DNA of 64,000 bases from Bacteroidales bacterium. Lineage in GTDB: Bacteria > Bacteroidota > Bacteroidia > Bacteroidales > BM520. Positions 46,005 through 56,442 of the stretch are shown here, one piece after another. A program made the translations under genes and the position numbers. Where the stretch lies: positions 64,078 to 128,077 of the forward strand of contig JAEEQW010000006.1 in NCBI GenBank assembly GCA_016285515.1, given 5' to 3'. Position 1 is the stretch's first letter, and every line of letters begins with the position of its first letter. The notes beneath the pieces are model-generated. The model saw only the letters and a list, made by a program, of their open reading frames with translations, made no database searches and had not been told where the DNA came from.

Positions 46005-48341
46005 TTATTTGATGAAAAGTATTTTCGTCACTGCACGTTCTTTTCCGCTGCTGTTGGTTGCAAATACGATATAAACACCTGATGAGGCTCTGTTTCCGTT
46101 AGGAAGATTGCCATCCCATGTTATCATTCCGCCATTGGACTGCTGTGAATAGACAACTCTCCCTGCCATATCCACGATTTTCACGAATGCATCCTCAACA
46201 AGTCCGGTAACCCCTATAGTACCTGTATATTCAGGTCTTACAGGATTAGGGAATGCGTAGATTCCAGTGTTGTCGTCCGACGGCTCGGAAGATTCACCTT
46301 TATAAGAGCAGATACCGTTGGATGTGCTGATGAACACTTCACCATCGTAGTTTACACTTATTGCGGTGATATTGTTTGACAGCAGACATGAGTTTTCCTT
46401 TGTGAAGTGGTTGTACTGGGTGGTTCCGTTGCCGCTGATATAATAAACACCCGATGATGCAGTGCCTATCCATTTGTTGTTGCCGAAATCGACAGCAATG
46501 GCTGTAACACTCTCACTTTCAAGCAACGGGCGTATTGTCCCATCATATTCCACCAGTATTTCCTGAGCATCAAAACTGCCGCCTTCGAAGATGTTTTTAG
46601 GGTTGTATATGACTTTTAGTCCAAGGTCGGAGCCTATCCATACTTCACCGTCGTAGTCAACGGCGATGGATGAAATCTGGCCGCTCAGAGCACCATTTCC
46701 TACAGAGTTGGTGAGAATCTTATATTTGTCGTCACTCGGATCTTTTGGAGTGCCGCCATCATTCATGACGTAGATTGAAGCATAGCTCCTTGTCTTAAGC
46801 CATTTGCTTCCGTAATGGTCAATGACTATGGATGAAACTTCTGCATTGTTGACATTGGAGAAAAGCCCTCCGTTTGAGGCGTTTGCCCATGTTCCATCGG
46901 CCAAAAGCACATTGAGGACCCCCGAACCGAGAGAATGAGTGACCCACAAATTGTTGTCATCATCAAAAACGATTCCCCCGCAGCGGACATATTCATCGGA
47001 ATATCCTGCGGGCGCAAGCATAGGACTGTTGCTTCCGTTGAAAACATTGACAACTTCACCGTTGTTGACTTCGATAAGTCCGTGAAAATATGATGCTATG
47101 AATACCCTGTTGGGATTGCGCGGATCTACAGCCACATCAGTAAAATCGGAAAAGTCCGCGAATTCAGGAATGTCTGACGAGGAGTGTGTTTTCCAGTCAT
47201 AATCCTCGAAAACGCTGTATTTTGCATCACTATACAAAGGAACCCATGACAGATTGTACCCTCCTGGAACAGCATACATCTTTTTGCCTTCCTTTATAAG
47301 ATTGAAGGCCTGCGAAACTTCAGGTCCTGACGGTTTTATGCTGTAGCCTTTCCATGGGTCTGTGCATTCCACAAGTCCGAAACGGCTGTCGGCAACCCAA
47401 AGGGATTTTCCGTCCTTAACTGTTTCAACAGGATTGGGAGCTCCGTTTTCATCCCAATATTGCCAATAGTTTTCGATATATTCCAAATTGCTGTTGTAAG
47501 TCTTGATGTCATACAAACATGTGATTACCAGAGTGTCTTCTGAAACCGATATGTCATTGACGGCATCAACCTGTTGGTTTTCGCTGAAATATCTCCAGTT
47601 GCTGCCATTGAAAACGAGTAGGGTGTCGCTGTTGAAAGCGGTGGATCTGACATTGGCTATCAGATTCGAATAGAAATATTCCACTTCATTGAATACCGAA
47701 GTTGCGTGAGGCATATCCTCAATCTTATGCCAGTTCACAAAATTCGACAGATTGTCACCGGCATTTGCGATATACAGACCATTGTCGGTTGCAGCAATAA
47801 ATGATTGAATGTTATCCATGTACGCAAAATCAAGCACGTTGACGTATGTGCCGTTGCTGCCGATGTAGTAAGTGTCTGCAACTTCACGCTTCAGGAGGTC
47901 GATGACCACGATACCGAAACCGCAACTCAAATAAGCGTATCTGTCTTTGACTAATATTTTGTTGATGGTCTTGTTGCCTACGATGTTGCTCCTGTAAATG
48001 TCATTCATGTTGTATATTTTCCCGTCAACCAGCAAATCCAAGTTGGCATTGGAATAAGCTATCAGCAGCGTGTTGTACTTGTTGCTGTACCTGATACATG
48101 TGATGCCTATGTCGGACAGGTAGTTTATTTTGGAATAGATATCTATCAGTCCCGTGGCCTTGTTGTAGGAAAAAAGGCTGAATTTCGATGCGGCATATAC
48201 GGTTCCGTTGTAGTCGGACGCCACCGAAGTCATTGCATTGTATGGGAAATGACCGCGCCAGTTGCCTATACTTACAGTCTCTTGTGCAGTGGCTGCAAAA
48301 AATACTGTTAGAATTGACAGGGTTATTAATATTCTTTTCAT
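46005..48341 (-). CDS. porZ: Type IX secretion protein PorZ
   Basis: 778 residues. Signal peptide (MKRILITLSILTVFFAATAQ), then two seven-bladed-propeller-like regions with repeated 'VYAASKFSLFSY' and 'VWIGSDLGLKVI' strands, and a C-terminal type IX sorting domain (YAFPNPVRPEYTGTIGVTGL, VKIVDMAGRVVYSQ, SSGVYIVFAT, ending KILFIK). The start IGNWRGHFPYNAMTSVA is a PorZ hallmark. PorZ is part of the surface attachment complex and delivers anionic LPS to the PorU sortase. The presence of this gene implies a complete type IX system elsewhere in the genome. Confidence 0.92.
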   Translation of the reverse strand: MKRILITLSILTVFFAATAQETVSIGNWRGHFPYNAMTSVASDYNGTVYAASKFSLFSYNKATGLIDIYSKINYLSDIGITCIRYSNKYNTLLIAYSNANLDLLVDGKIYNMNDIYRSNIVGNKTINKILVKDRYAYLSCGFGIVVIDLLKREVADTYYIGSNGTYVNVLDFAYMDNIQSFIAATDNGLYIANAGDNLSNFVNWHKIEDMPHATSVFNEVEYFYSNLIANVRSTAFNSDTLLVFNGSNWRYFSENQQVDAVNDISVSEDTLVITCLYDIKTYNSNLEYIENYWQYWDENGAPNPVETVKDGKSLWVADSRFGLVECTDPWKGYSIKPSGPEVSQAFNLIKEGKKMYAVPGGYNLSWVPLYSDAKYSVFEDYDWKTHSSSDIPEFADFSDFTDVAVDPRNPNRVFIASYFHGLIEVNNGEVVNVFNGSNSPMLAPAGYSDEYVRCGGIVFDDDNNLWVTHSLGSGVLNVLLADGTWANASNGGLFSNVNNAEVSSIVIDHYGSKWLKTRSYASIYVMNDGGTPKDPSDDKYKILTNSVGNGALSGQISSIAVDYDGEVWIGSDLGLKVIYNPKNIFEGGSFDAQEILVEYDGTIRPLLESESVTAIAVDFGNNKWIGTASSGVYYISGNGTTQYNHFTKENSCLLSNNITAISVNYDGEVFISTSNGICSYKGESSEPSDDNTGIYAFPNPVRPEYTGTIGVTGLVEDAFVKIVDMAGRVVYSQQSNGGMITWDGNLPNGNRASSGVYIVFATNSSGKERAVTKILFIK

Positions 48342-48356
48342 ATCCGGCTTTTTATC

Positions 48357-48722
48357 TTAGTTCTGTGAATAATAGAGAGTTATTTCAACATTGCCGTTGA
48401 ATTGTTTCATCGGCGGATTATATTTCCTTATGGTTACAGATGCCTCCTTTATTGCAGGGAAATCATTTACAACGGCATCCATGATTTTTCTTGCGAGGTG
48501 TTCCAGCAGGTTCACCGGCTCCGAAAACACCCTGACTATTAGCGTATGGACTTGGGAATAGTCAATGGTGTCGGAGATGTCGTCACTGATTTCGCTTTCT
48601 GATGTGTCGAATTTCATGACGAAATCGATGGAATATTCAGTTCCGACTTTCCTTTCCTCCGGCAGGCAGCCGTGGTATCCCCATAGTTTTATGTCGCGTA
48701 ATGCTATTGAATTTCTGCTCAT
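48357..48722 (-). CDS. folB: Dihydroneopterin aldolase
   Basis: Folate pathway enzyme splitting dihydroneopterin to 6-hydroxymethyl-dihydropterin. From the ATG at 48722 (MSRNSIALRDIKLWGYHG) it is 121 residues, the usual length. The motif GYHGCLPEERKVG and the later VTIRKYNPP with the catalytic lysine are clear. An upstream in-frame ATG at 48755 falls within the -7 promoter box at 48753-48760, so it cannot be the start. First gene of the folB-porZ-recO-EamA operon. Confidence 0.92.
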   Translation of the reverse strand: MSRNSIALRDIKLWGYHGCLPEERKVGTEYSIDFVMKFDTSESEISDDISDTIDYSQVHTLIVRVFSEPVNLLEHLARKIMDAVVNDFPAIKEASVTIRKYNPPMKQFNGNVEITLYYSQN

Positions 48723-48752
48723 TGAGACGTCAGTATTTCTTAATATATTCTG

Positions 48753-48760
48753 CAAAAGTA
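48753..48760 (-). promoter_or_regulatory. folB-porZ operon promoter, -7 box TACTTTTG
   Basis: Minus-strand TACTTTTGCAG, 30 bases before the chosen folB ATG. Confidence 0.6.
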
Positions 48761-48803
48761 CTATTTTTTGGGTAATAATTAACCTTATTTGAAAAATTAG
48801 TAA

Positions 48804-48811
48804 TATGTTTG
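48804..48811 (+). promoter_or_regulatory. trkH promoter, -7 box TATGTTTG
   Basis: TATGTTTGCAG 28 bases before the trkH ATG, divergent from the folB promoter. Confidence 0.55.
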
Positions 48812-48839
48812 CAGTTTAAATTTATGTATAGGAAACATT

Positions 48840-50366
48840 ATGGCGATATTTTTTAAGAGAAATAACCTGAGGAAGCTGAATTGGATTTCGATTTTCAAGG
48901 TGCAGGGTGCTCTTTTGCTTTTGGAAGGTGCTTTGATGCTTTTGACAATGACAGTCTGTGCAATATATGATGACAGGTCACTTGATTTGTCTCATCTTTA
49001 TAATCCTCAATATGGTTTCACCGCATTGTTCGTCTCTGCAATGATTGTCATTGCGGTAGGTATAATCCCGTTTGTTTTCTATAATGAAAAGGTCAGGTTT
49101 CTTGGAAAACGCGAAGGTGTTTTGATTATTGTCATGGGATGGTTGACAATAACATTAGGCGGTTGCCTTCCGTTTTTGTTAAGTGGTGTGACTTCCAATT
49201 TTACAGATGCTTTCTTTGAATCCATGTCGGGGTTTACAACTACCGGTGCATCTGTCATCGATGATTTGGAATCCATTTCCCGCGGTATCCTTTTCTTGCG
49301 AAGCGTGATTGCATGGATTGGCGGTATGGGAATCATAATAATCATCATGTTCGTTGCTATGATTCCATCTCTTAGTATTAGCGGCTTTATGATTAATACA
49401 GTTGAATCCACAGGTGTCTTAAAAACCCATCCTCGTCTCAAAGAAACTGTAAGAGGCGTGTTAGCTGTCTATCTGGCTTTGACAGTTTTATGCGCCTTTG
49501 CCCTGTATTTGTGCGGATTGTCACCTTACGATGCCATTGCGCATTCATTAACAACCATATCCACCTGCGGTTTTTCCACGTTTAATTCAAGCTTGATGTT
49601 GTTTACCCCTTCAATGCAATATGTGATTATTTTCTTTATGATAATATCTTCTATGAGTTTCAATTCCCTGTACTTCATTTTGTCGTTCAAATTCAAAAAG
49701 AAGAATCTTATCTCCGAAGAAAGTAAGGCGTTTCTGATTATTATCGCAGTGGCGACACTCTATATCTTTGTCTCATTGATGTTGTCGCAATACAATAGCG
49801 GTGACTCGGCGTCAAAGGTCTTCAGGGATTCATTAATGGAGGTGGTATGTGCTTTGACCACAACCGGTTTCGTTTCGGTCAATTATGTTTTGTGGCCTTC
49901 ACATATATGGTTCGTCCTGTTCCTGTTGTTCTTTGTCGGAGGCTGTTCCGGCTCCACGGCAGGAGGTGTTAAAATAGGGCGTCATATCATACTTGTGAAG
50001 AACTCTTTCACTGAAATGAAACGCCTGATTCATCCGCAGGCTGTAATGCCGGTCAGATACAATAGGGAAGCGGTCCCTCAAAGTACTATATACAGTATCC
50101 ATGCATTCTTTATCCTCTATATCCTTGTGTTCGTTGCCGGAGCTATTGCCTTTGCAATGATGGGATTGGATTTCGAGACCTCTATCGGTATTTCAATTGC
50201 TTCCCTTGCCAACATCGGACCCAGTATCGGTGCAATAGGACCTGACAGCACATACTCTTTCCTGCCTGACATCGGCAAATGGCTTTCTGTGATTTTGCAG
50301 TTTTTGGGACGTCTCGAATTGTTTATCATCCTAATTATTTTCAATAAATCATTTTGGGTCAAATAA
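48840..50366 (+). CDS. trkH: TrkH-family potassium transporter subunit
   Basis: 508 residues with four pore repeats of the Trk/Ktr/HKT type. Selectivity-filter-like segments include SGFTTTGAS, TISTCGFST, ALTTTGFVS and SLANIGPSIGAIG, with GGCSGSTAGGVK between. It moves K+ across the inner membrane and normally works with the NAD-binding TrkA, which is not in the window. First gene of a rightward series. Confidence 0.94.
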   Translation: MAIFFKRNNLRKLNWISIFKVQGALLLLEGALMLLTMTVCAIYDDRSLDLSHLYNPQYGFTALFVSAMIVIAVGIIPFVFYNEKVRFLGKREGVLIIVMGWLTITLGGCLPFLLSGVTSNFTDAFFESMSGFTTTGASVIDDLESISRGILFLRSVIAWIGGMGIIIIIMFVAMIPSLSISGFMINTVESTGVLKTHPRLKETVRGVLAVYLALTVLCAFALYLCGLSPYDAIAHSLTTISTCGFSTFNSSLMLFTPSMQYVIIFFMIISSMSFNSLYFILSFKFKKKNLISEESKAFLIIIAVATLYIFVSLMLSQYNSGDSASKVFRDSLMEVVCALTTTGFVSVNYVLWPSHIWFVLFLLFFVGGCSGSTAGGVKIGRHIILVKNSFTEMKRLIHPQAVMPVRYNREAVPQSTIYSIHAFFILYILVFVAGAIAFAMMGLDFETSIGISIASLANIGPSIGAIGPDSTYSFLPDIGKWLSVILQFLGRLELFIILIIFNKSFWVK

Positions 50367-50373
50367 AAATAAT

Positions 50374-50381
50374 TATTTTTG
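50374..50381 (+). promoter_or_regulatory. ftsX promoter, -7 box TATTTTTG
   Basis: TATTTTTGCAG only 6 bases before the ATG at 50388. If used, transcription would begin at or beside the start codon, giving a leaderless or nearly leaderless message. Confidence 0.5.
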
Positions 50382-50387
50382 CAGATT

Positions 50388-51263
50388 ATGAATCAGGAGG
50401 AAAAATTCACACATAGGCGGCTTGTATCTTCTTATAGGGGAGTGATTATAAGTATCAGTGTCATGCTGTATCTTCTCGGTCTGCTGCTTGTTTTTATCGG
50501 CAATACCAACTCGTTGCTTAACAACGTGAAGGAAAATATCGGTATTGAAGTCATTGTCAAGGATTTGTATGATGAGGATGAACTGAGATTCAACATACGA
50601 CAGCTATATCTCAAACCTTTCACAAAACAGGTGATTCTCACTACCAATGAAGAGGCTGCAAAAGACCTTGCAGACAAACTTGACGAGGATTTCGTGGGTT
50701 TTATCGGTTACAATCCCCTGCCTACAAGTTTCGAGCTGAAAGTGCATTCGGAGTATGCAAATCCCGACAGTCTGAAAATGATTGAATCGTATCTCAGCAG
50801 CCAGAAATATGTCAAGTCTGTCTCCACTCAGGAGCAGATTATCCGAAGACTTAACAATTCCCGGAAAAGCACAAGCTCCATTCTTTTCGGTTTTGTCCTT
50901 ATCATGGTTCTGATTGTAATCGTAATCATACATAGCACTATGAAGCTGACCGTGTTTGCCAACAGAAACATAATCAAAACCATGCAGACCATAGGAGCCA
51001 CGACAAGTTTCATCAGAATGCCTTATATAAGAAAAAGCCTTTATCAGGCGATACTTGGCGCAACATTTGCAGTGATAGCACTAATGCTGACTCTTTTAAT
51101 AATGGTCAAGTTCATGTATTCCGATTTCGAAATTCTGCTCCGCATGAAAGACATTATCGGTATAGTTGTGATAATTTATGTTTTCGGACTGGTTATCACG
51201 CTCTTCACTTCTGTTTTCGCTATAAACAAGTATTTGGATATTAGGAAAAAAATATTGTATTAA
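50388..51263 (+). CDS. ftsX: Cell division ABC transporter permease FtsX
   Basis: 291 residues from the ATG at 50388 (MNQEEKFTHRRL). Four membrane helices: one at about 20-42, then an extracytoplasmic domain, then three in the C-terminal half (ILFGFVLIMVLIVIVIIHSTM, AILGATFAVIALMLTLLIM, IIGIVVIIYVFGLVITLF). FtsX pairs with the ATPase FtsE to activate peptidoglycan hydrolases at division; ftsE is not adjacent, which is usual in Bacteroidota. The first in-frame TTG at 50379 lies inside the promoter box and is rejected. Confidence 0.9.
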   Translation: MNQEEKFTHRRLVSSYRGVIISISVMLYLLGLLLVFIGNTNSLLNNVKENIGIEVIVKDLYDEDELRFNIRQLYLKPFTKQVILTTNEEAAKDLADKLDEDFVGFIGYNPLPTSFELKVHSEYANPDSLKMIESYLSSQKYVKSVSTQEQIIRRLNNSRKSTSSILFGFVLIMVLIVIVIIHSTMKLTVFANRNIIKTMQTIGATTSFIRMPYIRKSLYQAILGATFAVIALMLTLLIMVKFMYSDFEILLRMKDIIGIVVIIYVFGLVITLFTSVFAINKYLDIRKKILY

Positions 51264-51264
51264 T

Positions 51265-51516
51265 ATGAAAGACAACAAATTAAGTAAACCTGATTTTGTT
51301 TTCGGCAAGAAAAACTATATAATCTTTTTTATAGGCCTGGCCCTCATGTTGATAGGTTATATTCTTATGACGGGTGGCGGCTCGGACAACCCTGAAGTGT
51401 TCAACGAAAAGATGTTTGACTTCAGAAGGCTCACACTGTCGCCTTTATGCATATTGGTCGGTATTGTCTTTGAAATATTTGCTATTTTTTACAAATCGAA
51501 AAATAAAGAACAATGA
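51265..51516 (+). CDS. DUF3098 family small membrane protein
   Basis: 83 residues with two membrane helices (YIIFFIGLALMLIGYILMTGG and LTLSPLCILVGIVFEIFAIFY), and a DNPEVFNEKMFDFRR loop between that identifies the DUF3098 family. The function is unknown. It lies 1 bp after ftsX and overlaps uppP by 4 bp (ATGA), so it is tightly coupled to cell-envelope genes. That position is conserved in Bacteroidota as far as I recall. Confidence 0.88.
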   Translation: MKDNKLSKPDFVFGKKNYIIFFIGLALMLIGYILMTGGGSDNPEVFNEKMFDFRRLTLSPLCILVGIVFEIFAIFYKSKNKEQ

Positions 51517-52301
51517 GTTGGTGGCAGGCTTTGTTATTGGGGCTTATTCAAGGATTGACGGAATTTTTGCCGGTCAGCAGCTCCGGTCATCTCGAGTTGG
51601 GGAAGGCCCTATTGAATGTTGATATTACAGAGAATCTCCTTTTTACCGTGGTTGTCCATATTGCTACGGTTTTGAGTACCATTTTTGTCTTCAGAAAGGA
51701 AATAGGCAAACTGTTCGTTGGATTTTTTTCAAAAGGGAAAAATGACGAAAAATCTTTTGTTTGGAAACTGTTGCTTTCGGCAGTACCTGTTGCAATAGTC
51801 GGCTTCCTGTTTAAGGATTATGTGGATGAATTGTTTGACGGAAGAATAATTCTCGTGGGATGTATGCTTCTTGTCACGGCTGCATTTCTTACAATCAGTT
51901 ATTTCGTGAAGAAAGGGGATAGGGAAATCAACTGGCTTGACGCTCTGATTATAGGTGTGGGGCAGGCAGTTGCCGTGATGCCGGGTCTTTCACGTTCAGG
52001 CACCACCATCGCTACAGGCATGATGATAGGCAACAAGCCGTCAGTCCTTGCAAAGTTTTCATTCCTCATGGTCATAATTCCAGTTCTCGGTGAAATGTTT
52101 CTCGATTTGGTTGGGGGAGATATAGCCACAGCTGTAGGTTCGATTGGCACTATCCCTTTGTTGGTCGGCTTTCTCGCCGCTTTCTTGTCTGGACTGTTTG
52201 CGTGCAAGTGGATGATAAGAATCGTTTCTAAAGGCAAATTGATATGGTTTGCCGTATATTGCGTTGTAATTGGCATCATTGCAATCATCTGTGGATTATA
52301 A
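51513..52301 (+). CDS. uppP: Undecaprenyl-diphosphatase UppP (BacA)
   Basis: Membrane phosphatase that recycles undecaprenyl pyrophosphate to the lipid carrier used for peptidoglycan and surface polymers; overexpression gives bacitracin resistance. 262 residues. The catalytic motifs GLIQGLTEFLPVSSSGHLELG and MPGLSRSGTTIATGM are intact, with about eight hydrophobic segments. Confidence 0.96.
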   Translation: MSWWQALLLGLIQGLTEFLPVSSSGHLELGKALLNVDITENLLFTVVVHIATVLSTIFVFRKEIGKLFVGFFSKGKNDEKSFVWKLLLSAVPVAIVGFLFKDYVDELFDGRIILVGCMLLVTAAFLTISYFVKKGDREINWLDALIIGVGQAVAVMPGLSRSGTTIATGMMIGNKPSVLAKFSFLMVIIPVLGEMFLDLVGGDIATAVGSIGTIPLLVGFLAAFLSGLFACKWMIRIVSKGKLIWFAVYCVVIGIIAIICGL

Positions 52302-52302
52302 C

Positions 52303-53013
52303 ATGACAGACAATCCTGACTTCGAGAGAGGTGAAATCCTGCTCTTCGACAAGCCATACCATTGGTCGTCCTTTGATGTGGTGAACAAAGTGCGCATTTC
52401 CATAAAGCATTATTGTCACAAAAAGATAAAGGTGGGTCATGCCGGTACGCTTGATCCGCTTGCAACCGGTCTCGTCATAGTTTGTACCGGTGCTTATACC
52501 AAGCGCATTGAAGAAGTGCAGGGCGAAGACAAGGAATATACAGGGACATTCACTCTCGGTGCAACCCGTCCCTCTTTTGACAAGGAGTCGGAAATTGACA
52601 ATGTGTTCGATTATTCTCATGTGACGTCCGATGACATAATCAAAGCCGCTTCTGAATTTGTGGGTGAACAGATGCAGGTCCCGCCTGTGTTTTCAGCCAT
52701 CAAGATAGAAGGGGTGCGTGCCTATAAGTTCGCCCGCAGCAATGATGCTGAAATTGAAAAAAGAATGCAGCCCCGCAGAATCAGAATCAATGAGTTTGAA
52801 ATAACCGGAATCAACTTGCCTGACGTGAATTTCCGAATTCTCTGCAGTAAGGGCACATACATTCGCTCCCTTGCCCGCGACTTCGGACAGAAGCTCGGCT
52901 GCGGTGCATACCTTGAGGAACTCCGTCGTACCGCAATAGGAAAGTTCCGCGTGGAGGATGCGTATGACGTGTTTGAATTTGATGAAATTCTGAATTCAAA
53001 AAATAATTCTTGA
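52303..53013 (+). CDS. truB: tRNA pseudouridine(55) synthase TruB
   Basis: Makes pseudouridine 55 in the T loop of tRNAs. 236 residues from the ATG at 52303, one base after the uppP stop; an earlier in-frame start at 52270 would lie inside uppP and is not needed. Catalytic motif HAGTLDPLATGLV with the nucleophilic aspartate, and CSKGTYIRSLARDFG near the C-terminus. The short C-terminal form, without a PUA domain. Confidence 0.95.
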   Translation: MTDNPDFERGEILLFDKPYHWSSFDVVNKVRISIKHYCHKKIKVGHAGTLDPLATGLVIVCTGAYTKRIEEVQGEDKEYTGTFTLGATRPSFDKESEIDNVFDYSHVTSDDIIKAASEFVGEQMQVPPVFSAIKIEGVRAYKFARSNDAEIEKRMQPRRIRINEFEITGINLPDVNFRILCSKGTYIRSLARDFGQKLGCGAYLEELRRTAIGKFRVEDAYDVFEFDEILNSKNNS

Positions 53014-53040
53014 CAAACTACAAGATTTGTATTACTTTTG
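53010..53040 (+). promoter_or_regulatory. queA promoter, TTG and TACTTTTG
   Basis: The best full promoter in the window: TTGAC at 53010, 20-base spacer, TACTTTTGCAA at 53033-53040, matching the Bacteroidota TTTG-N19-TAnnTTTG arrangement. It overlaps the truB stop and leaves a leader of about 65 bases. Confidence 0.75.
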
Positions 53041-53112
53041 CAACCCATTTTGGGCACAATTTTTTCGAATGTTTTTCAGAGTTAAAAGATTACTGGTCAA
53101 CAACATACATAT

Positions 53113-54168
53113 ATGAAACTATCACAATTCAAATTCAATTTACCCGAAAACCTTATCGCTCTTGAGCCAACTTATTACAGGGATGAGGCTCGACTCATGG
53201 TCTTAGACAGAAAAAAACAGACAATCGAACATAAACTGTTTAAGGATATTGTCGATTATTTTGAAGACGGCGATTTGCTCTTACTCAATGACACAAAGGT
53301 TTTTCCTGCCATGCTCGAAGGAGAGAAGGAAAAAACAAGAGTTAAAATCAAAGTTTTACTGCTCAGAGAGTTAAACTCTGAAACAAGATTGTGGGATGTC
53401 CTTGTGGACCCTGCCCGTAAAATAAGAATTGGAAACAAGTTGTATTTCGGTGAAAATGACGATTTGGTGGCAGAGGTCATCGACAACACGACGTCAAGGG
53501 GTAGAACCATACGTTTCCTTTTTGACATGCCGTATGACCAATTCAAAAAAACTCTCTATGGCTTTGGCAAAACCCCAATTCCCGAACTGCTTCTGAAATA
53601 TCGTGAAGTCAAACCTGAGGATGCCGACTGGTATCAGACTATCTTTGCCAAGAGTGAAGGCTCCGTCGTGGCTCCTTTCACAGGTCTGCATTTCACCCGT
53701 GAACTCCTCAAACGTCTTGAGATAATAGGAGCTGACATCGCTACAGTCACTCTTCACTGCGGTCTCGGCAATTTCCGAAGAATTGATGTTGAAGACCTTA
53801 CCAAACACAAGTCGGATTCGGAGGAATTCAGGGTCTCACGTGAGGTTGTTGAAAAGATTAACAACACAAAAAATAACAGGCATAATATTTTTGCCGCCGG
53901 CACTTCCGTCATGAAATCCCTCGAATCGGCAAGCACCATAGAAGGGCTTCTGAAACCTTACGATGGCTGGACAAACAAATTCATTTTCCCGCCGTACAAT
54001 TTTTCCGTAGCCAACAGGCTGATAACCAATTTCCAGATGCCATGTTCCCCAATGCTTATGATGACATGTGCTTTCGGTGGCTACGACTTTGTCATGCACG
54101 CTTATAAAGTGGCCGTAGAGGAAGGCTACAAATTCTTTGCATACGGAGATGCTATGCTTATTATTTAA
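53113..54168 (+). CDS. queA: S-adenosylmethionine:tRNA ribosyltransferase-isomerase
   Basis: Penultimate step of queuosine synthesis: transfers the ribosyl part of SAM onto preQ1 in tRNA to give epoxyqueuosine. 351 residues, full length. Start [18 protein letters not shown], and motifs [27 protein letters not shown] and [19 protein letters not shown]. It lies upstream of ahcY by 23 bp. Confidence 0.96.
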   Translation: MKLSQFKFNLPENLIALEPTYYRDEARLMVLDRKKQTIEHKLFKDIVDYFEDGDLLLLNDTKVFPAMLEGEKEKTRVKIKVLLLRELNSETRLWDVLVDPARKIRIGNKLYFGENDDLVAEVIDNTTSRGRTIRFLFDMPYDQFKKTLYGFGKTPIPELLLKYREVKPEDADWYQTIFAKSEGSVVAPFTGLHFTRELLKRLEIIGADIATVTLHCGLGNFRRIDVEDLTKHKSDSEEFRVSREVVEKINNTKNNRHNIFAAGTSVMKSLESASTIEGLLKPYDGWTNKFIFPPYNFSVANRLITNFQMPCSPMLMMTCAFGGYDFVMHAYKVAVEEGYKFFAYGDAMLII

Positions 54169-54191
54169 CTAATTGAAATATTGTAATATAA

Positions 54192-55589
<1,398 letters not shown>

Positions 55590-55633
55590 GCAATTCATTG
55601 GCTGTATTGTAATTTATTGTTTGTCAATGTGTT

Positions 55634-56089
55634 ATGAATAAATTGCAAATATTTTCCGTGATTATGGCGTTGTTGCTGCTGTCGTCCTGCAGACAGGTTG
55701 ATTACGGTGAAATTCCGGAGGTGGTGACATTCCAACGCTCGTATGACCTTAATCTGACTTCAAATCGCGACCTGTGGAGTGTCAACGGTTCAATCCTTGA
55801 TGAAACGGTCGGTTACAAAGGGATAATAGTCTTCCGCCAGAAAATCGAGGGTGCCCATGATGATTTTGTGGCATACGAAAGAGCCTGTCCCAACGACTGT
55901 GTCTCTGCGGGCGGGAAAGTGTCATGGGAGCAGTGGATACTGATACCGCAGTGTGACCAATGCGGTGCCCAGTTTTTGATTTTGTACGGTGGCGAAGGAT
56001 GGCCAATTGATGACAAGCAGCCCACCAACTGTCCGCTCAAACAATATGACACATATTTCGATGGCAGGTATGTCATAGTCAGTCACTAA
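55634..56089 (+). CDS. Rieske-like lipoprotein with four-cysteine site
   Basis: 151 residues. Lipoprotein signal MNKLQIFSVIMALLLLSSC with the lipobox cysteine at 19. The fold pattern (ACPNDC, then CDQCGAQF, GGEGWP, NCPLKQYDTYFDGRYVIVS) follows the C-terminal Rieske domain, but the two histidines of CxH...CxxH are replaced by cysteines, giving CxxxC and CxxC. This would suit a zinc or rubredoxin-like iron site rather than a [2Fe-2S] Rieske cluster. I recall similar proteins in other Bacteroidales. It ends with a very strong terminator. Confidence 0.75.
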   Translation: MNKLQIFSVIMALLLLSSCRQVDYGEIPEVVTFQRSYDLNLTSNRDLWSVNGSILDETVGYKGIIVFRQKIEGAHDDFVAYERACPNDCVSAGGKVSWEQWILIPQCDQCGAQFLILYGGEGWPIDDKQPTNCPLKQYDTYFDGRYVIVSH

Positions 56090-56108
56090 AATTATTTATC
56101 AACATATT

Positions 56109-56154
56109 GGGATATTTTTTCAACAGTATGATTGAAAAAATATCCCTTTTTTTA
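56109..56154 (+). terminator. Strong intrinsic terminator
   Basis: Perfect 15-bp stem GGGATATTTTTTCAA / TTGAAAAAATATCCC with an 8-base loop (56109-56146), followed by eight T residues. It isolates the lipoprotein gene from the receptor gene downstream. Confidence 0.95.
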
Positions 56155-56340
56155 TTGTTATTTTTTGATATTTTATAAAATTTTTTGTTCAGATACAAGG
56201 ATTTTTTTATAATAACAATAGGATTAAGAATGGATGTTTATAAAAAAATGAATTTATAAAGTCTTAAAAATTAAAAAGTTGAACTGATCAGAAGGTGCAA
56301 TAGGGAAGAATTATTAAATTTTTTTAAAAAAAACATGAAC
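56155..56340. other. AT-rich spacer before the TonB-dependent receptor
   Basis: Part of the 353-bp non-coding gap 56090-56442. Apart from the terminator, the palindrome and the promoter listed separately, it holds only A/T tracts with no open frame or RNA fold that I can recognise. Confidence 0.6.
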
Positions 56341-56361
56341 TTTACCTTATTAAAAGGTAAA
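56341..56361. promoter_or_regulatory. Operator-like palindrome upstream of the receptor gene
   Basis: Perfect 8-base arms TTTACCTT / AAGGTAAA around ATTAA. It ends 8 bases before the -7 box, so it covers the -33 region; a bound regulator would block or assist polymerase. Confidence 0.5.
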
Positions 56362-56368
56362 ATTTACT

Positions 56369-56376
56369 TAAATTTG
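56369..56376 (+). promoter_or_regulatory. Receptor gene promoter, -7 box TAAATTTG
   Basis: TAAATTTGCAAA, 67 bases before the receptor ATG, consistent with TAnnTTTG. Confidence 0.6.
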
Positions 56377-56442
56377 CAAATTATTACATTCGTGTAAAAT
56401 GTGTGTATTATGCAAATTAATAAATAAATAAAATTATATGGT

